Assembly (NCBI GenBank): GCA_007751255.1
Contig: CP036296.1
Span: 1,860,001 to 1,924,000, forward strand
DNA: 64,000 nucleotides
DNA from: Engelhardtia mirabilis
GTDB lineage: Bacteria; Planctomycetota; UBA1135; GCA-002686595
Direction: 5' to 3'
Positions within the stretch are counted from its first letter, which is position 1. Each line of letters starts with the position of its first letter. Of this stretch, positions 43,230-52,143 are shown in pieces. The notes beneath the pieces were generated by a model that was not told where the DNA came from, ran no database searches, and was given only the letters and a program-made list of their open reading frames with translations. The position numbers were made by a program, and so were the translations under genes.

Positions 43230-44053
43230 GCGCTGGCGTTCGCGCGCCCGCGGCCTCGCAGCCGCCGTGGCTCGAGTCGCTGGGGAACGACCTCCTGGCG
43301 ACGAGTCGGCGGCAGCGGTGGAGGACGCTCTCGCGCCCGATCTGGCTGGTTGCCGCCTATGTGATCGCCGCGGCGTGCGGCCACTACTGGGCCCTGCCGC
43401 TGATCATGGTCCCGCTCTTCCTTTCGGTCGTCACCGCGGCCCACGACGTCGTCCACGGCGCATTGGGCCTCGACCGCCGTGGGACCGAGTGGGCACTGGC
43501 CCTACTGGGCGCGGTGCTCTTCGAGAGCGGCCACGCCTATCGATGGACCCATCGTCGCCACCACCTGGTGTTTCCGGGGTCGGACGACCCGGAGGGGGCC
43601 CCGGCCAAGGGGAGCTGGCTGGGGGCGATCCTCGAGGCCCCCTGCTTCCTGCCGCGCCTGTGGTGGTGGGCCTTCCATCGGGCGCGGGGCCGTCGAGCCG
43701 AGCGAGCGTGGTTGCTGGCCGAGGCGAGTTGGTTCCTCGTCGCCGCCGTGGCGGCCGTCGTGGCACTCGGTCGCTGGCCCTCCGCCTCGGCGTACTTCGC
43801 CATGGCCCTGGTCGGGAGCTGGAGCTACCCGTTGCTGACGGTGCACCTGCCGCATCGCAACTACGGCGACACCCCAGTCAGCCAGACCCACACCCTGCGA
43901 GGTCGGCTCGTTCCCCGCCTCCTGCTCGAGCTGACCTACCACCTCGAGCACCACCTCTACCCGAGTGTGCCGAGCCACAACCTGCCGATCCTCTCCGAGC
44001 GCCTCGAGCCCTGGCTGCGGGAGCAGGGGGTTACGCCGAGGCGCGTGCCGTGA
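43226..44053 (+). CDS. Fatty-acid-desaturase-type carotenoid ketolase or hydroxylase
   Basis: The 275-residue product starts at a GTG whose bases overlap the oxidoreductase stop (GTGA), so the two are translationally coupled. It has several membrane segments and the histidine boxes of the membrane di-iron desaturase superfamily: HDVVH (73-77), HRRHH (109-113), HLPHRNYGD near 212, and HLEHH near 245. This fits CrtW-type beta-carotene ketolases or CrtR-type hydroxylases better than acyl-lipid desaturases, given the neighbours and length. The product would be a xanthophyll in the cell envelope. Confidence 0.82.
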   Translation: MSAGVRAPAASQPPWLESLGNDLLATSRRQRWRTLSRPIWLVAAYVIAAACGHYWALPLIMVPLFLSVVTAAHDVVHGALGLDRRGTEWALALLGAVLFESGHAYRWTHRRHHLVFPGSDDPEGAPAKGSWLGAILEAPCFLPRLWWWAFHRARGRRAERAWLLAEASWFLVAAVAAVVALGRWPSASAYFAMALVGSWSYPLLTVHLPHRNYGDTPVSQTHTLRGRLVPRLLLELTYHLEHHLYPSVPSHNLPILSERLEPWLREQGVTPRRVP

Positions 44054-44219
44054 CCAGGTCGAGACTGCGCCAAGGCGCCGGCTCGCGGGGTTGCCAACTC
44101 GTGTCGCCGCTCTGAGGGAGAGCCATGCGACCGCTTCCGAAGTCTGCGCGGCGAACGTATTCCAAGAGCCAGTTCGACCGGTCCACCGGCCTTCCTCGAG
44201 CCGAGCCGCCTCCGAACGC

Positions 44220-44258
44220 CGCGCACCTCGCCGCTGCTGGGCAGCGACGAGGTGCGCG
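44220..44258. terminator. 17-bp hairpin between convergent genes
   Basis: CGCGCACCTCG (44220-44230) pairs with CGAGGTGCGCG (44248-44258), and CGCTGC (44232-44237) with GCAGCG (44241-44246) around a TGG loop. There is one internal C-A mismatch. It sits between the stop of the desaturase-type gene and the stop of the convergent FG-GAP gene. No clear T-run follows, so it is a probable but untyped terminator. Confidence 0.65.
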
Positions 44259-44327
44259 TCTCTCGATGCTCACGTGCCTGGCACCCTCTTGTTGCTGATC
44301 AACAACGAGGTGTGCGACTCCGTATGG

Positions 44328-45962
44328 TCAGAAGCCGACCGTGAAGCGGATCCCGTTCGAGGCCTCGACTTCCAGCCCCGGCAGGGCGAAGGGATCGACG
44401 AACCAGAACTGGGCGAAGTACTGGGCGCCATAGAGCAGGGGATCGTTCGGCACGGTCCAGCCGGTGCCCACACTTCCGAACTGGGTGACGGGGGGCAGGG
44501 TCAGGATCACGGGATCGGCGACCAGCAGCAGCTCACCGAAGATCGGCAGCGCGGTCGGCGCGGTGCCGCCGACCACGAAGGGCAGGTGGCCCGGGGTGGC
44601 CGGGGCGACGCCGATGACGGCGGTCTGGCCTGCGACCGGCAGGGTCTTGGCGCTGAAGATCGGGCCGGAGGTGGGGCCATAGGAGTCGGCGGCGGCCAGC
44701 ACCGAGGCCGGCGCCAGGCCCTGGGTCGCCTGGTTGGAGTTCAGGGAGAAGATGTAGGCCGCCCCGTCGGAGCCGTTGCCATAGCGGGCGCCCGCGAGGA
44801 CCCAGCCGCCGGAGACTGCGACGGACATGCCGAGCTGATCGCCCCATTCGCCGCCGGTGTGCCACAGCTCCTCCTCGAGGTCGAAGCCGTCGCCGAAGAT
44901 CTCCGGGCGGTAGACGAAGACCTGACCCGGCTTGTTGTCCGGCGTGGTGTAAGCGTAGGGAGCGCCGACGAGCAGGCGGCCGGTCTCGGGATCCAGGTCG
45001 AGCTCCTTCCCGAAGCCTGCGCTCGCGGAGCCCGGGGTGAGCTGCTCCACGAAGGTGAACTGCGGCAGCAGCCCGTTCGTGTCGGTGGTGTAGACGTAGA
45101 CCGCGCCGTCGTCGACGTCGTTGGCCGTCACGCCGTCGGCGCCGACGGCGAGCATGTCACCGGCGAAGGCCAGGGTCTCGCCGAAGCGGTCGTGGGCCTC
45201 GGAGCCCGCGGCCTCGAGCGCGGCGCCGGACCAGACCTGGCCCGGGGCGACGAAGAAGGGCACGACGGCGCCGGTGTTGGGGGTCTGGGCCGAGGCGTCG
45301 AAGTAGGGCACGCCCGCCAGCACCTGGGCCGACTGCCCGTCCTCGGCGGCCTGGATCGCCACCGACCATCCGAGGTTGGGCCCGTAGGCGCTGGCGAGGT
45401 CCGCTTCGTGTTCGTAGGTCCCGTCGACCTCGCGGAAGACCGCCACGTGGCCCGGCTGGCCGTTGGCCTGGCGGACCCCGACGGCGAGCCACGGGCCGTC
45501 CGCGGCCAGCGAGTTGCCGAAGTAGTCGTCGCTGTCGAGGACCGTGTCGAACAGAGACTGGGACAGCTCCCAGCCGTCGTCGCCGAGGCGGTAGACGCGG
45601 ACGGCGCCGACATTCTCGGCGACCTCGATGTCGAAGGTCGCATCGGCGACGAACAGGGTGTCGCCCCGCTGGAGGATCTCGTTGGCGAACCCCATCGAGG
45701 TCGGTGCGGGGCTGGAGAGGGTCTGCACCGGTACGAAGGTCCCGCCGTCCCGGCGATAGACCTGGACGGCCCGGGCGCCCTGGTCTCCGCCGGAGGCCGA
45801 CACGAAGGCCCAGTTGTTCGAGATCTCGACCGCACCGCCGGCGGAATTCGAGCCTTGGCCGAGGTCGGGCGAGAGGGGCTCGAGATGGAACCAACCGTCA
45901 CCGGCCAGGGCCGTGGATGAGAGCAGCAGCGCCGCGGTGGCGGCAGCGAAGGGAGTGTTCAT
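44328..45962 (-). CDS. Secreted FG-GAP propeller protein with planctomycete C-terminal module
   Basis: The 544-residue product starts at the ATG at 45962, which opens a signal peptide (MNTPFAAATAALLLSSTALAG). Residues 30-400 carry integrin-alpha-type FG-GAP blades, for example DYFGNSLAADGPWLAVG, DRFGETLAFAGDMLAVGA and GDQLGMSVAVSGGWVLAGA. They should fold as a seven-bladed propeller. The C-terminal 110 residues, ending QFWFVDPFALPG... SNGIRFTVGF, are the module shared with other secreted proteins here. Likely exported to the periplasm or cell surface; ligand unknown. Confidence 0.87.
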   Translation of the reverse strand: MNTPFAAATAALLLSSTALAGDGWFHLEPLSPDLGQGSNSAGGAVEISNNWAFVSASGGDQGARAVQVYRRDGGTFVPVQTLSSPAPTSMGFANEILQRGDTLFVADATFDIEVAENVGAVRVYRLGDDGWELSQSLFDTVLDSDDYFGNSLAADGPWLAVGVRQANGQPGHVAVFREVDGTYEHEADLASAYGPNLGWSVAIQAAEDGQSAQVLAGVPYFDASAQTPNTGAVVPFFVAPGQVWSGAALEAAGSEAHDRFGETLAFAGDMLAVGADGVTANDVDDGAVYVYTTDTNGLLPQFTFVEQLTPGSASAGFGKELDLDPETGRLLVGAPYAYTTPDNKPGQVFVYRPEIFGDGFDLEEELWHTGGEWGDQLGMSVAVSGGWVLAGARYGNGSDGAAYIFSLNSNQATQGLAPASVLAAADSYGPTSGPIFSAKTLPVAGQTAVIGVAPATPGHLPFVVGGTAPTALPIFGELLLVADPVILTLPPVTQFGSVGTGWTVPNDPLLYGAQYFAQFWFVDPFALPGLEVEASNGIRFTVGF

Positions 45963-46332
45963 CGATCTGGGGGGATGGGAGTTGCGTTGGGAATGCCGGG
46001 TCTTCCGGCGCCACCCCTCGACGCCGCTTGTGGCCCTGGCTGCCGACAGGGTTTCCCGAGAAAGATCCCGACCCGGAGCCAGGGACCATCCGCGGCCCCT
46101 GGTCGTCCATCGCTCGGACGTCGGGGCGCGCCCTTGCCAGGGGCGGTACCCCACCCATGCCTCGGCGCGCGCAGGGGGCCGACCCTGGGGAGGAGCGGCC
46201 GCGCCGTCGCTCTGGGTAGCGGGGCGGCTCGTGCGGATTTCGAGGAACTCTCCGCTGGGTCAGGTCTCCAAGGGGGTCGACGGCGCCCGCGTGCGGCGCC
46301 ACCCCACCAGCACTAGCACCGGATCCACCGCC
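45963..46332. other. Divergent intergenic region
   Basis: The 370 bases between the FG-GAP gene (minus) and the DUF2892 gene (plus) hold both upstream regions. No gene or clear promoter hexamer is recognised. Confidence 0.4.
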
Positions 46333-46539
46333 ATGCTCTCGAAGCTACTCCCCCGCAACGAACACCCCCTCGAACGCGCGGCCCGCGTGGCGATCGGCCT
46401 CGGGTTGATCGCAATCGTCTTCGTCGGTCCCCGGACGTCCTGGGGCTGGTTGGGCGTCGTGCCGCTCGTCACCGGGCTGCTCGGCAGTTGCCCGGTCTAC
46501 ACGCTCTTCGGCCTGAGCACCTGCCCGGCGCGCGCCTGA
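46333..46539 (+). CDS. DUF2892 inner-membrane protein (YgaP-like transmembrane domain)
   Basis: The 68-residue product starts at the ATG at 46333. It matches DUF2892: an amphipathic N-terminus (LPRNEHPLERAARVAIG) followed by two short helices and the conserved end LLGSCPVYTLFGLSTCPA, with two cysteines. This is the same layout as the membrane part of rhodanese YgaP, here without the rhodanese domain. It is a single gene with no evident partner; the role is unknown, possibly linked to sulfur or redox traffic. Confidence 0.85.
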   Translation: MLSKLLPRNEHPLERAARVAIGLGLIAIVFVGPRTSWGWLGVVPLVTGLLGSCPVYTLFGLSTCPARA

Positions 46540-46656
46540 GCCCCGTGGCAGTCGCGAGCGGCATTCCCCCGTCATGGTCGACCGCTGGAGTGCGCCGGCG
46601 CGTCGAACGCCCGCTGCAATCGGCTCCAGCGGCGTTCGATCTCGCGCTCTGGCGCG

Positions 46657-47475
46657 TCAAGTCCGAGCGCGATCCACGACGACTCCGTCGCGTACGACCA
46701 GGAGCGTGCCCTGCTCGATCGGCTCCCACGGCGCCGACGTGAGCGGCACGCTGGCGACTGCGGCGACGGGGCCGTTCCTCGCCGCGTGTCGAATGCGAAT
46801 GCCAGGGACGTCGACGGGGTGAGGAGCGGTCTCGAGCGGATGGGTCAAGACGTGCAACCCGGGCCCGCGTCCTTCGCTGCCGTCGGCCGGCTCGCGCCAG
46901 TGGGCGTGGACGAACAGGGCGTCGCCGTCGGCGTAGAGGAAGTTCGCCTGGCCGAGTTCGGCGAACAGGGAAGCGCACTCACGGACGGCGGCGGTGCGCT
47001 CCAACAGCGGCGGCACCCCGACAGCTCCGAGCCACATGGGCTCGAGAGCCGACAGCAGGTAGCAGAAGGCGAGTTCCGAGTCCGTCTGACCGATGGGGCG
47101 GAAGCGGCCGAGACCCTTGGCCAGCCGCCCAATCTCCTGGCCCAGGTCGCCGTTGTGGCAGAAGACGTGGGACGTCCCGCCGAGCTCGCGCTCGAAGGGG
47201 TGGGTGTTGTCGAAGGAGATGTGCCCCTGGGACGCGTGGCGGATGTGTGAGACGACGAGCCCGCTCGCGTAGTCGTGCACCTCGATGAAGCGCACCAACT
47301 CGCTGTCCCCTGCCGGAGCGGGCTCCTTCATCAAGCGCGAGCTGCGTCCCGGGTAGTAGGCGATGCCCCAACCGTCGCGGTTCTCACCGCCGGGGTCGCC
47401 GTGCTCGGCGAACGCCTCGAAGGACAGACTGACCCTCGTCGGTTGGCGGCTGGACAGGGCGAACAGCTCACACAT
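46657..47475 (-). CDS. Class II glutamine amidotransferase (YafJ/EgtC-like)
   Basis: The 272-residue product begins MCELFALSS, so the nucleophile Cys2 is exposed after Met removal, as in class II glutamine amidotransferases. NRDGWGIAYYP, SHIRHASQG and THPFERELGG... FCHNGDL are the conserved substrate and oxyanion blocks of the YafJ/EgtC/DUF4-type branch. It would release ammonia or cleave a gamma-glutamyl amide, but no synthase domain is attached. Its start overlaps the end of the site-2 protease gene by eight bases, so the two are co-expressed, although their functions do not obviously match. Confidence 0.9.
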   Translation of the reverse strand: MCELFALSSRQPTRVSLSFEAFAEHGDPGGENRDGWGIAYYPGRSSRLMKEPAPAGDSELVRFIEVHDYASGLVVSHIRHASQGHISFDNTHPFERELGGTSHVFCHNGDLGQEIGRLAKGLGRFRPIGQTDSELAFCYLLSALEPMWLGAVGVPPLLERTAAVRECASLFAELGQANFLYADGDALFVHAHWREPADGSEGRGPGLHVLTHPLETAPHPVDVPGIRIRHAARNGPVAAVASVPLTSAPWEPIEQGTLLVVRDGVVVDRART

Positions 47476-48748
47476 GGCGAGGTCGGGCCGGGTGGGGATC
47501 GACCTCGGGGCGAGCGCGGTGCGTGGCTTGCCCGCGCGTGTCCCCCAGCTCGCGCGCGTTCTCGAGGATCGCGAGGATCCGGCCGCGGGTCAGCAGACCT
47601 ACGACCTGTCCGCCCCGGACCACGGGGACCTGGTTGACCCCGGCCTCGCCCAGGAGCTTGAGCGCGTCCCAGACCGAGGCGTCCTCGGAGACCGTGACGA
47701 GGTCGGACAGGCCCAACATCACGTCGCGCACGCGGGCCGCGGCGCGCTGCGCCCTGGGGACCTCTTTGATCTGATGCAGGGTCACCAGGCCCTCGACCTG
47801 TCCCCGCTCCGCGACGAAGAAGGCTCGGCGACCCTGGCTCAGGACGACGTCCTCCAGCGCCTCGTCGAGCGAGGCATCGCCGTCCACCGCGGGCTCGACC
47901 GGCTCCATGGCGTTCGCAACGCTGACGCCGCCGAGCTCGCGCTCCATGAGCACGCTGCGGGCGCTCCCCTGGGCGGCGCTGAGCAGGAACCAGCCGATGA
48001 AGGCCAGCCACAGGCCGTTGAACAGCGCGCCGAAGAAGAGCGCGATGACGATGCCGCCGCCGATCAAGAGGTAGGCGAAGAGGGAGCCGACGGCGCTCGC
48101 GGCGAGGGTGGCCCGATCGAAGTCGCCGGTGACCCGCCACACCGCGGCGCGCAGCAGTCGACCACCGTCGAGGGGGAAGCCGGGCACCAGGTTGAACGCG
48201 GCCAGGACGAGGTTGGTCGTGCCCAGCCAACCGAAGACCACGCCCAGGACGCCGGCGGCGCCGGCGTCGCCGCCCAGGAGCGCCGCCGCGCCGAGGAAGC
48301 CCAACCCGAGCAGCACGCTGACGGCCGGACCGGCCGCGGCGATCAGGAACTCGTCCCGCGGTCGCTCGGGCTCGCCGCTCAGGCGCGCGAGACCGCCGAA
48401 GATGAACAGCGTGATCGAGCGCACCGGCAGGCCCAGGGCCTGGGATGTCACGCTATGACCCAACTCGTGCAGCAGGATCGAGGCGAAGAACAGCAGGCTC
48501 GCGAGCAACCCCGCGCTCCAGGCCTGGGCCGGACTCCAGCTCTCGCCGTGGGCGAAGCCCTGGGCCAGGGAGAAGGTGATCAGCAGGAAGATGAACAGCC
48601 AGCTCCAGTCGAGCCCGATCTCGATCCCGAACAGTCGGCCGAGGGGAATCGCTGGGCGGCCGGCAGCGCGCTTCGAGGTTCCGCCCGATCGCGCCGAGGA
48701 GGAAGTGGGGCGGGGCTCGGGCGTCGGAGTGGTTTGTGGGCCGGTCAT
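47468..48748 (-). CDS. Site-2 protease family protein with two CBS domains
   Basis: The 426-residue product has a proline/serine-rich N-terminus, then a membrane metalloprotease core. The zinc motif is HELGH (H94, E95, H98) and the second-ligand motif NLVPGFPLDGGRLLRA falls near residue 212. About six hydrophobic segments span residues 47-290. Residues about 300-405 form two CBS domains that could bind adenine nucleotides. This is the Rip/SpoIVFB-CBS type of intramembrane protease, which cleaves membrane-bound regulators such as anti-sigma factors. No anti-sigma gene is nearby, so the target is unknown. Confidence 0.92.
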   Translation of the reverse strand: MTGPQTTPTPEPRPTSSSARSGGTSKRAAGRPAIPLGRLFGIEIGLDWSWLFIFLLITFSLAQGFAHGESWSPAQAWSAGLLASLLFFASILLHELGHSVTSQALGLPVRSITLFIFGGLARLSGEPERPRDEFLIAAAGPAVSVLLGLGFLGAAALLGGDAGAAGVLGVVFGWLGTTNLVLAAFNLVPGFPLDGGRLLRAAVWRVTGDFDRATLAASAVGSLFAYLLIGGGIVIALFFGALFNGLWLAFIGWFLLSAAQGSARSVLMERELGGVSVANAMEPVEPAVDGDASLDEALEDVVLSQGRRAFFVAERGQVEGLVTLHQIKEVPRAQRAAARVRDVMLGLSDLVTVSEDASVWDALKLLGEAGVNQVPVVRGGQVVGLLTRGRILAILENARELGDTRGQATHRARPEVDPHPARPRHV

Positions 48749-48843
48749 TGGGGTCGATTCGTCGGGGGACGCGATCAGGGGACACAGTCAGCAAGCGCGG
48801 CCAGGCCTGCGCCGCCGCAGCCGATTCCGCTGACCGGTACGGG

Positions 48844-49215
48844 CTAAGCCGGTTGGGTCTCTTGGACCCAATCCCGCGCTGCTTCGAGGTCGGACAGGGG
48901 GAAGTAGCGCACTTGCGCCGTGGTGAACGGGCGGCAGAAGATCGCCATTCCGTGCTCCCAGCGCTTCTCCCCGACCATCGCGACGCGGCGCAGGTCGCGG
49001 AAGTGCGCCAGGTCGAACTTGAAGTCCTCCCACATGGCGCCGGCGGTCCAGCCGTGGAAGTCGCGCATCACGAACAGGATCCGTAGCTTGCCGTGCTCGC
49101 GAATCTGCTCCTCGAGCAGCGGCACGAACTCCTCGTAGACCTCGCGGGACAACTTCCCACTCACGTGCACCTCGACGAGATCGTCGGCGGCCACGACGTC
49201 GACTTGGCCTTGCAC
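48844..49215 (-). CDS. STAS/SpoIIAA-like protein
   Basis: The 123-residue product starts at a GTG seven bases after the HEAT-repeat gene stop. It matches the SpoIIAA-like (DUF3478) branch of STAS domains: LVEVHVSGKLSREVYEEFVPLLEEQI, then RILFVMRDFHGW and MAIFCRPFTTAQVRYF. Such proteins may bind lipids or nucleotides or act in stress regulation; no partner kinase or phosphatase gene is adjacent. It is probably co-transcribed with the HEAT-repeat gene upstream. Confidence 0.86.
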   Translation of the reverse strand: MQGQVDVVAADDLVEVHVSGKLSREVYEEFVPLLEEQIREHGKLRILFVMRDFHGWTAGAMWEDFKFDLAHFRDLRRVAMVGEKRWEHGMAIFCRPFTTAQVRYFPLSDLEAARDWVQETQPA

Positions 49216-49222
49216 GGCGCGC

Positions 49223-49759
49223 TCAGCCCTTCCCCGAAGCGGCGCGGGCCGCCTCGGAGGCTGCCTCGTGCCGCAGTCGCTCGAGCGCCGTGTGCGCGGT
49301 GGTGGGTAGTTCCACCTCCCGACGCGGACTTTGGAAGGCGAGCAGGACGGGTCTTGCGACGGAGTCGAAGCCGGCCTTGCTCAGTTCGTCGAGGGCGTGG
49401 TGCACGGCGCGCAGCTGATGTTCCTCGCCGGGCGGATCGAGCAGGATCTCCAGCACCCGTCGCAACCCTGTCTCTCCGAGCTTGCCGAGCCCCTCACCGG
49501 CCGCCCAGCGGCAGTCCGATTCCTCGTCGTCGAGGTGCTCCACGAAGGTGTCGAGTGCCTCCGGGTCGCCGATTGCGGCCAGGACTCTCAGCGCCTCGTG
49601 GCGAGCCCCGGGACCGGCAGGCTTCAGGAAGCGGACCAGTTGCCCGGTCGCCGGCCGCCCGACGGCCTCCAGCGCCTCTCGGGCGTGCTTGCGGTCCTCA
49701 CTCGAATCGCTCTCCAAGCGCCTGATGGCGGCGTCGATCGTCGCGAAGTTCGAACTCAT
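49223..49759 (-). CDS. HEAT-repeat protein
   Basis: The 178-residue product is taken from the ATG at 49759; a GTG three codons upstream (49768) is also possible. It is built of alpha-helical HEAT/PBS-lyase-type repeats, for example EDRKHAREALEAVGRPATGQL, ARHEALRVLAAIGDPEALDTF and CRWAAGEGLGKLGETGLRRV. These stack as a solenoid for protein binding. No catalytic residue is seen. It is probably the first gene of a two-gene unit with the STAS protein. Confidence 0.83.
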   Translation of the reverse strand: MSSNFATIDAAIRRLESDSSEDRKHAREALEAVGRPATGQLVRFLKPAGPGARHEALRVLAAIGDPEALDTFVEHLDDEESDCRWAAGEGLGKLGETGLRRVLEILLDPPGEEHQLRAVHHALDELSKAGFDSVARPVLLAFQSPRREVELPTTAHTALERLRHEAASEAARAASGKG

Positions 49760-50220
49760 CGTTCCCACGTCCCTTTCTTCTACCGGGTGTTCACTCTCAC
49801 GTCGCGCGGTGCAATGTACGAGCCCGGGGACGCGATGTTGGAGCTGCCGCTCGAGCGGTTGTTCGATGCGGCGAAACTGACGTTGCCGTCAGCGTCAGCA
49901 TCCGAGGCACCGTGCTGAAACACCGTGCTGAACCGCCGTGCTGAAACACCGTCCACGACCTGGCACACCTGCCGTCCCCGGTCAGATCGGCGTGCATGAC
50001 GTACAGGACCGCCACGGATGTCGCCACGATCACCGGGACGGCAGCGGCGCCGCTGCCCCCACACAAGCCTCCCTTGCGGAGAAGCGGACCGCTTGAACGG
50101 TGTCCCTAGAGCGATCGTTCTGAGCCGGGCTCTGCGAGCAGGACGAGGCCGACGAGTGCTTCCATCGACGGAACCGGTGAGAAGACCTTGGCGCGCCACG
50201 ACGGAGCGCCATTCGCTGCG
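49760..50220. other. Intergenic region with a 13-bp tandem repeat
   Basis: Three direct copies of CACCGTGCTGAAA (49908-49920), CACCGTGCTGAAC (49921-49933) and CGCCGTGCTGAAA (49934-49946) run on into a partial fourth. No gene is supported in these 460 bases. Confidence 0.6.
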
Positions 50221-51135
50221 TCAGGGGGTAACCGCACGGAGGCCGTTCGACGCGGCGAGCCCCGCGGTCGCCATGGGGTCCACGATCCAGGCCTGGAACC
50301 AGACCGAAAGTAGCTCGGGCAATCCCGCCGGCCAGGTCGCGGGCAGGACCCAGTCGCCCGTGCCCGAAGTGGGCAGGGGACCGAGGATGATGTCCGGAGC
50401 GGGCACGAGCGTGCCGCCGAAGAGCGGCAGGTCCAGCAGTTGGAAGCCCATCACGAGGAAGCTCGGCGCATTCGGCCGCGCGGACGACAGGGTGACCGAC
50501 AGCGGATCCCCGCCCTGAAGCAGGCCCGTCCCGACGAGCTTGGGCGTGCCCGCGGTCCCGGCCAGGCCAGCGCCGTGCTCGGTCCAAGTCCCGACAACGG
50601 TGACTCGGCAGCCGAGGTCGCCATCGGGGTCGCTGTTGTCGAACCATTGGGAGTCGTGGTTCCCGATGAACAAGTACAGGGCGCCGACGGGGATGGCGAC
50701 CACGACGTTCGGTTGGGCCGCGCTGGTGATGCGGAAGTCCTCGGGGATGTCGGTGGGCTGGCCGCCACTGAGAGTGGGAGCGGAGATGAACTCCACTCCA
50801 GCGTCGATCGCACCCGGGACCCGGTGCAGGAGCTCGGGCCCGAGCAGGGTCGGGCTGGAGGAGTAGAGGCCGATCAGGCTCAGGATCGTGTCCCCCGACG
50901 GGCCGTTGTCGAGGTCGCCAAAGCCCTCGAGGAGCAGCGACTTGCCCGGCACCGCTCCCAGCCCGGCGAGGGGCACCACGGCGGCTGAGCCGGCCGAATC
51001 GCTCGAGTGCACGTGCAGGTAGCAGGCCTTCGGCCCGAGCGGCACGTCGGTGGACTGGGCCTGAGCCGGGAACGAGGTCAAGCAGGCGGTCGTGGTGAGG
51101 CCAGCGAGGGCTGCGCGGCGCGAGAGTCGCTTCAT
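50221..51135 (-). CDS. Secreted lectin-like protein with planctomycete C-terminal module
   Basis: The 304-residue product starts at the ATG at 51135, which opens a signal peptide with a basic twin-arginine-like start (MKRLSRRAALAGLTTTACL, ending near AQAQ). Residues 25-180 form a beta-rich domain whose segment IPVGALYLFIGNHDSQWFDN plus SDPDGDLG resembles a calcium-binding galactose-lectin-type (PA-IL-like) fold common in exported proteins. The final 100 residues, ending QAWIVDPMATAG... SNGLRAVTP, are the module shared with the other secreted proteins here. Ligand and partners are unknown. Confidence 0.78.
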   Translation of the reverse strand: MKRLSRRAALAGLTTTACLTSFPAQAQSTDVPLGPKACYLHVHSSDSAGSAAVVPLAGLGAVPGKSLLLEGFGDLDNGPSGDTILSLIGLYSSSPTLLGPELLHRVPGAIDAGVEFISAPTLSGGQPTDIPEDFRITSAAQPNVVVAIPVGALYLFIGNHDSQWFDNSDPDGDLGCRVTVVGTWTEHGAGLAGTAGTPKLVGTGLLQGGDPLSVTLSSARPNAPSFLVMGFQLLDLPLFGGTLVPAPDIILGPLPTSGTGDWVLPATWPAGLPELLSVWFQAWIVDPMATAGLAASNGLRAVTP

Positions 51136-51527
51136 GGTGGTGGTGCCGGGTGAGGAGTCGGGGGTGGCGTCGGCCGTAGGGGGGGCGCGTCCTTGGGATC
51201 CGGCCTGCCGCGGCTGCGTCCCGCTGCCTTCTGGAGAACTCATGTCGGTGACGTAGGTCCTGCGGAGCAGCTCCCCCTGGGATGTTGCAGCAGCATGGGC
51301 TTCGAACCGTGAAGACGGTCCCGCCGGGCCTCGGCTTGTCGTCCGCCGGTGACTGACTCGAGACCCGGGAAGGAGCGGTTGCTCGGACGGCTACCGATTC
51401 GCCGACGCTCGCCCGGCCACTTCGTGCCAGCGACTTCTGCCGTAGCGCGGCGCCGTCTTGAAGGCGGGGCCTTGCGGCGCCCGATTCTGCCCCTACAGAT
51501 CCTCCCCGTGCGAAATCTACCTGTCTG
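51136..51527. other. Divergent intergenic region
   Basis: The 390 bases upstream of the lectin-like gene (minus) and of the glycan cluster (plus) contain no supportable gene and should hold both promoters; none is clear enough to mark. Confidence 0.4.
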
Positions 51528-52091
51528 GTGCCCGTGAAACCGCCCGAGCGGATCGCGCGGGACCAGTTCCTGGCAGATCGGCACGGCAAGACCTTTGCGG
51601 ACGTCCTGAACGAGCCGGGCACCCCCTTCGACGAGGTGCTGTCGTTCTTCAACCATGCCGAGCGCCAGCAGCGCATGGAGGACGCCGAGATCCACCACGA
51701 TCGCGCTCCCCTGGCCGGTGTGGTGCGAGAGCTCGAGTCCGAGCCAGTGCTGGGGCGTTTCTTCGAGACGGCCGACCGCCGCCGCAGCACGCGCTTGCGC
51801 CAGGCCATCGGTGTGCTCGTGAGGCTCATCATGGAGCGGCGTGGCTGGGTCACGACGGGCAAGAAGGGCTCGCTCGGCGTTCGAAGCGCCACGGGTCCCT
51901 TGTCGCAGGATCACAACACGGGCGGCCTCGCCCTGTGGTTCATCCGGGCCGAGCGCTACCACCGCGTGGGCGGAGTGCATTTCCGCTCGACCCGCGAGCG
52001 CTGCGCGGACCTCGGCGGCGTCGGGCATCACAGAGAGCGCGAACGGACCGAGGGCGGAGCTCCTGCAGCCGATGCGGGCCGCCAACCTTGA
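51528..52091 (+). CDS. Hypothetical protein at the head of the glycan cluster
   Basis: The 187-residue product begins at a GTG at 51528, with a second GTG six bases later. I recognise no family. The first 60 residues are hydrophilic and rich in charged residues (DQFLADRHGKTFADVLNEPG). Residues about 80-105 are an arginine-rich helix (RRRSTRLRQAIGVLVRLIMERR). Residues 107-150 contain GWVTTGKKGSLGVRS and GGLALWFIRAERYHRVGGVHF. It lies about 50 bases before the next small gene on the same strand, which suggests shared transcription with the glycosyltransferase gene. Confidence 0.5.
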   Translation: MPVKPPERIARDQFLADRHGKTFADVLNEPGTPFDEVLSFFNHAERQQRMEDAEIHHDRAPLAGVVRELESEPVLGRFFETADRRRSTRLRQAIGVLVRLIMERRGWVTTGKKGSLGVRSATGPLSQDHNTGGLALWFIRAERYHRVGGVHFRSTRERCADLGGVGHHRERERTEGGAPAADAGRQP

Positions 52092-52143
52092 CCACGAACC
52101 CCAGCAGTCCCTTGCGATCCAAGGGCAGAAGAGCGCGGAGCCC

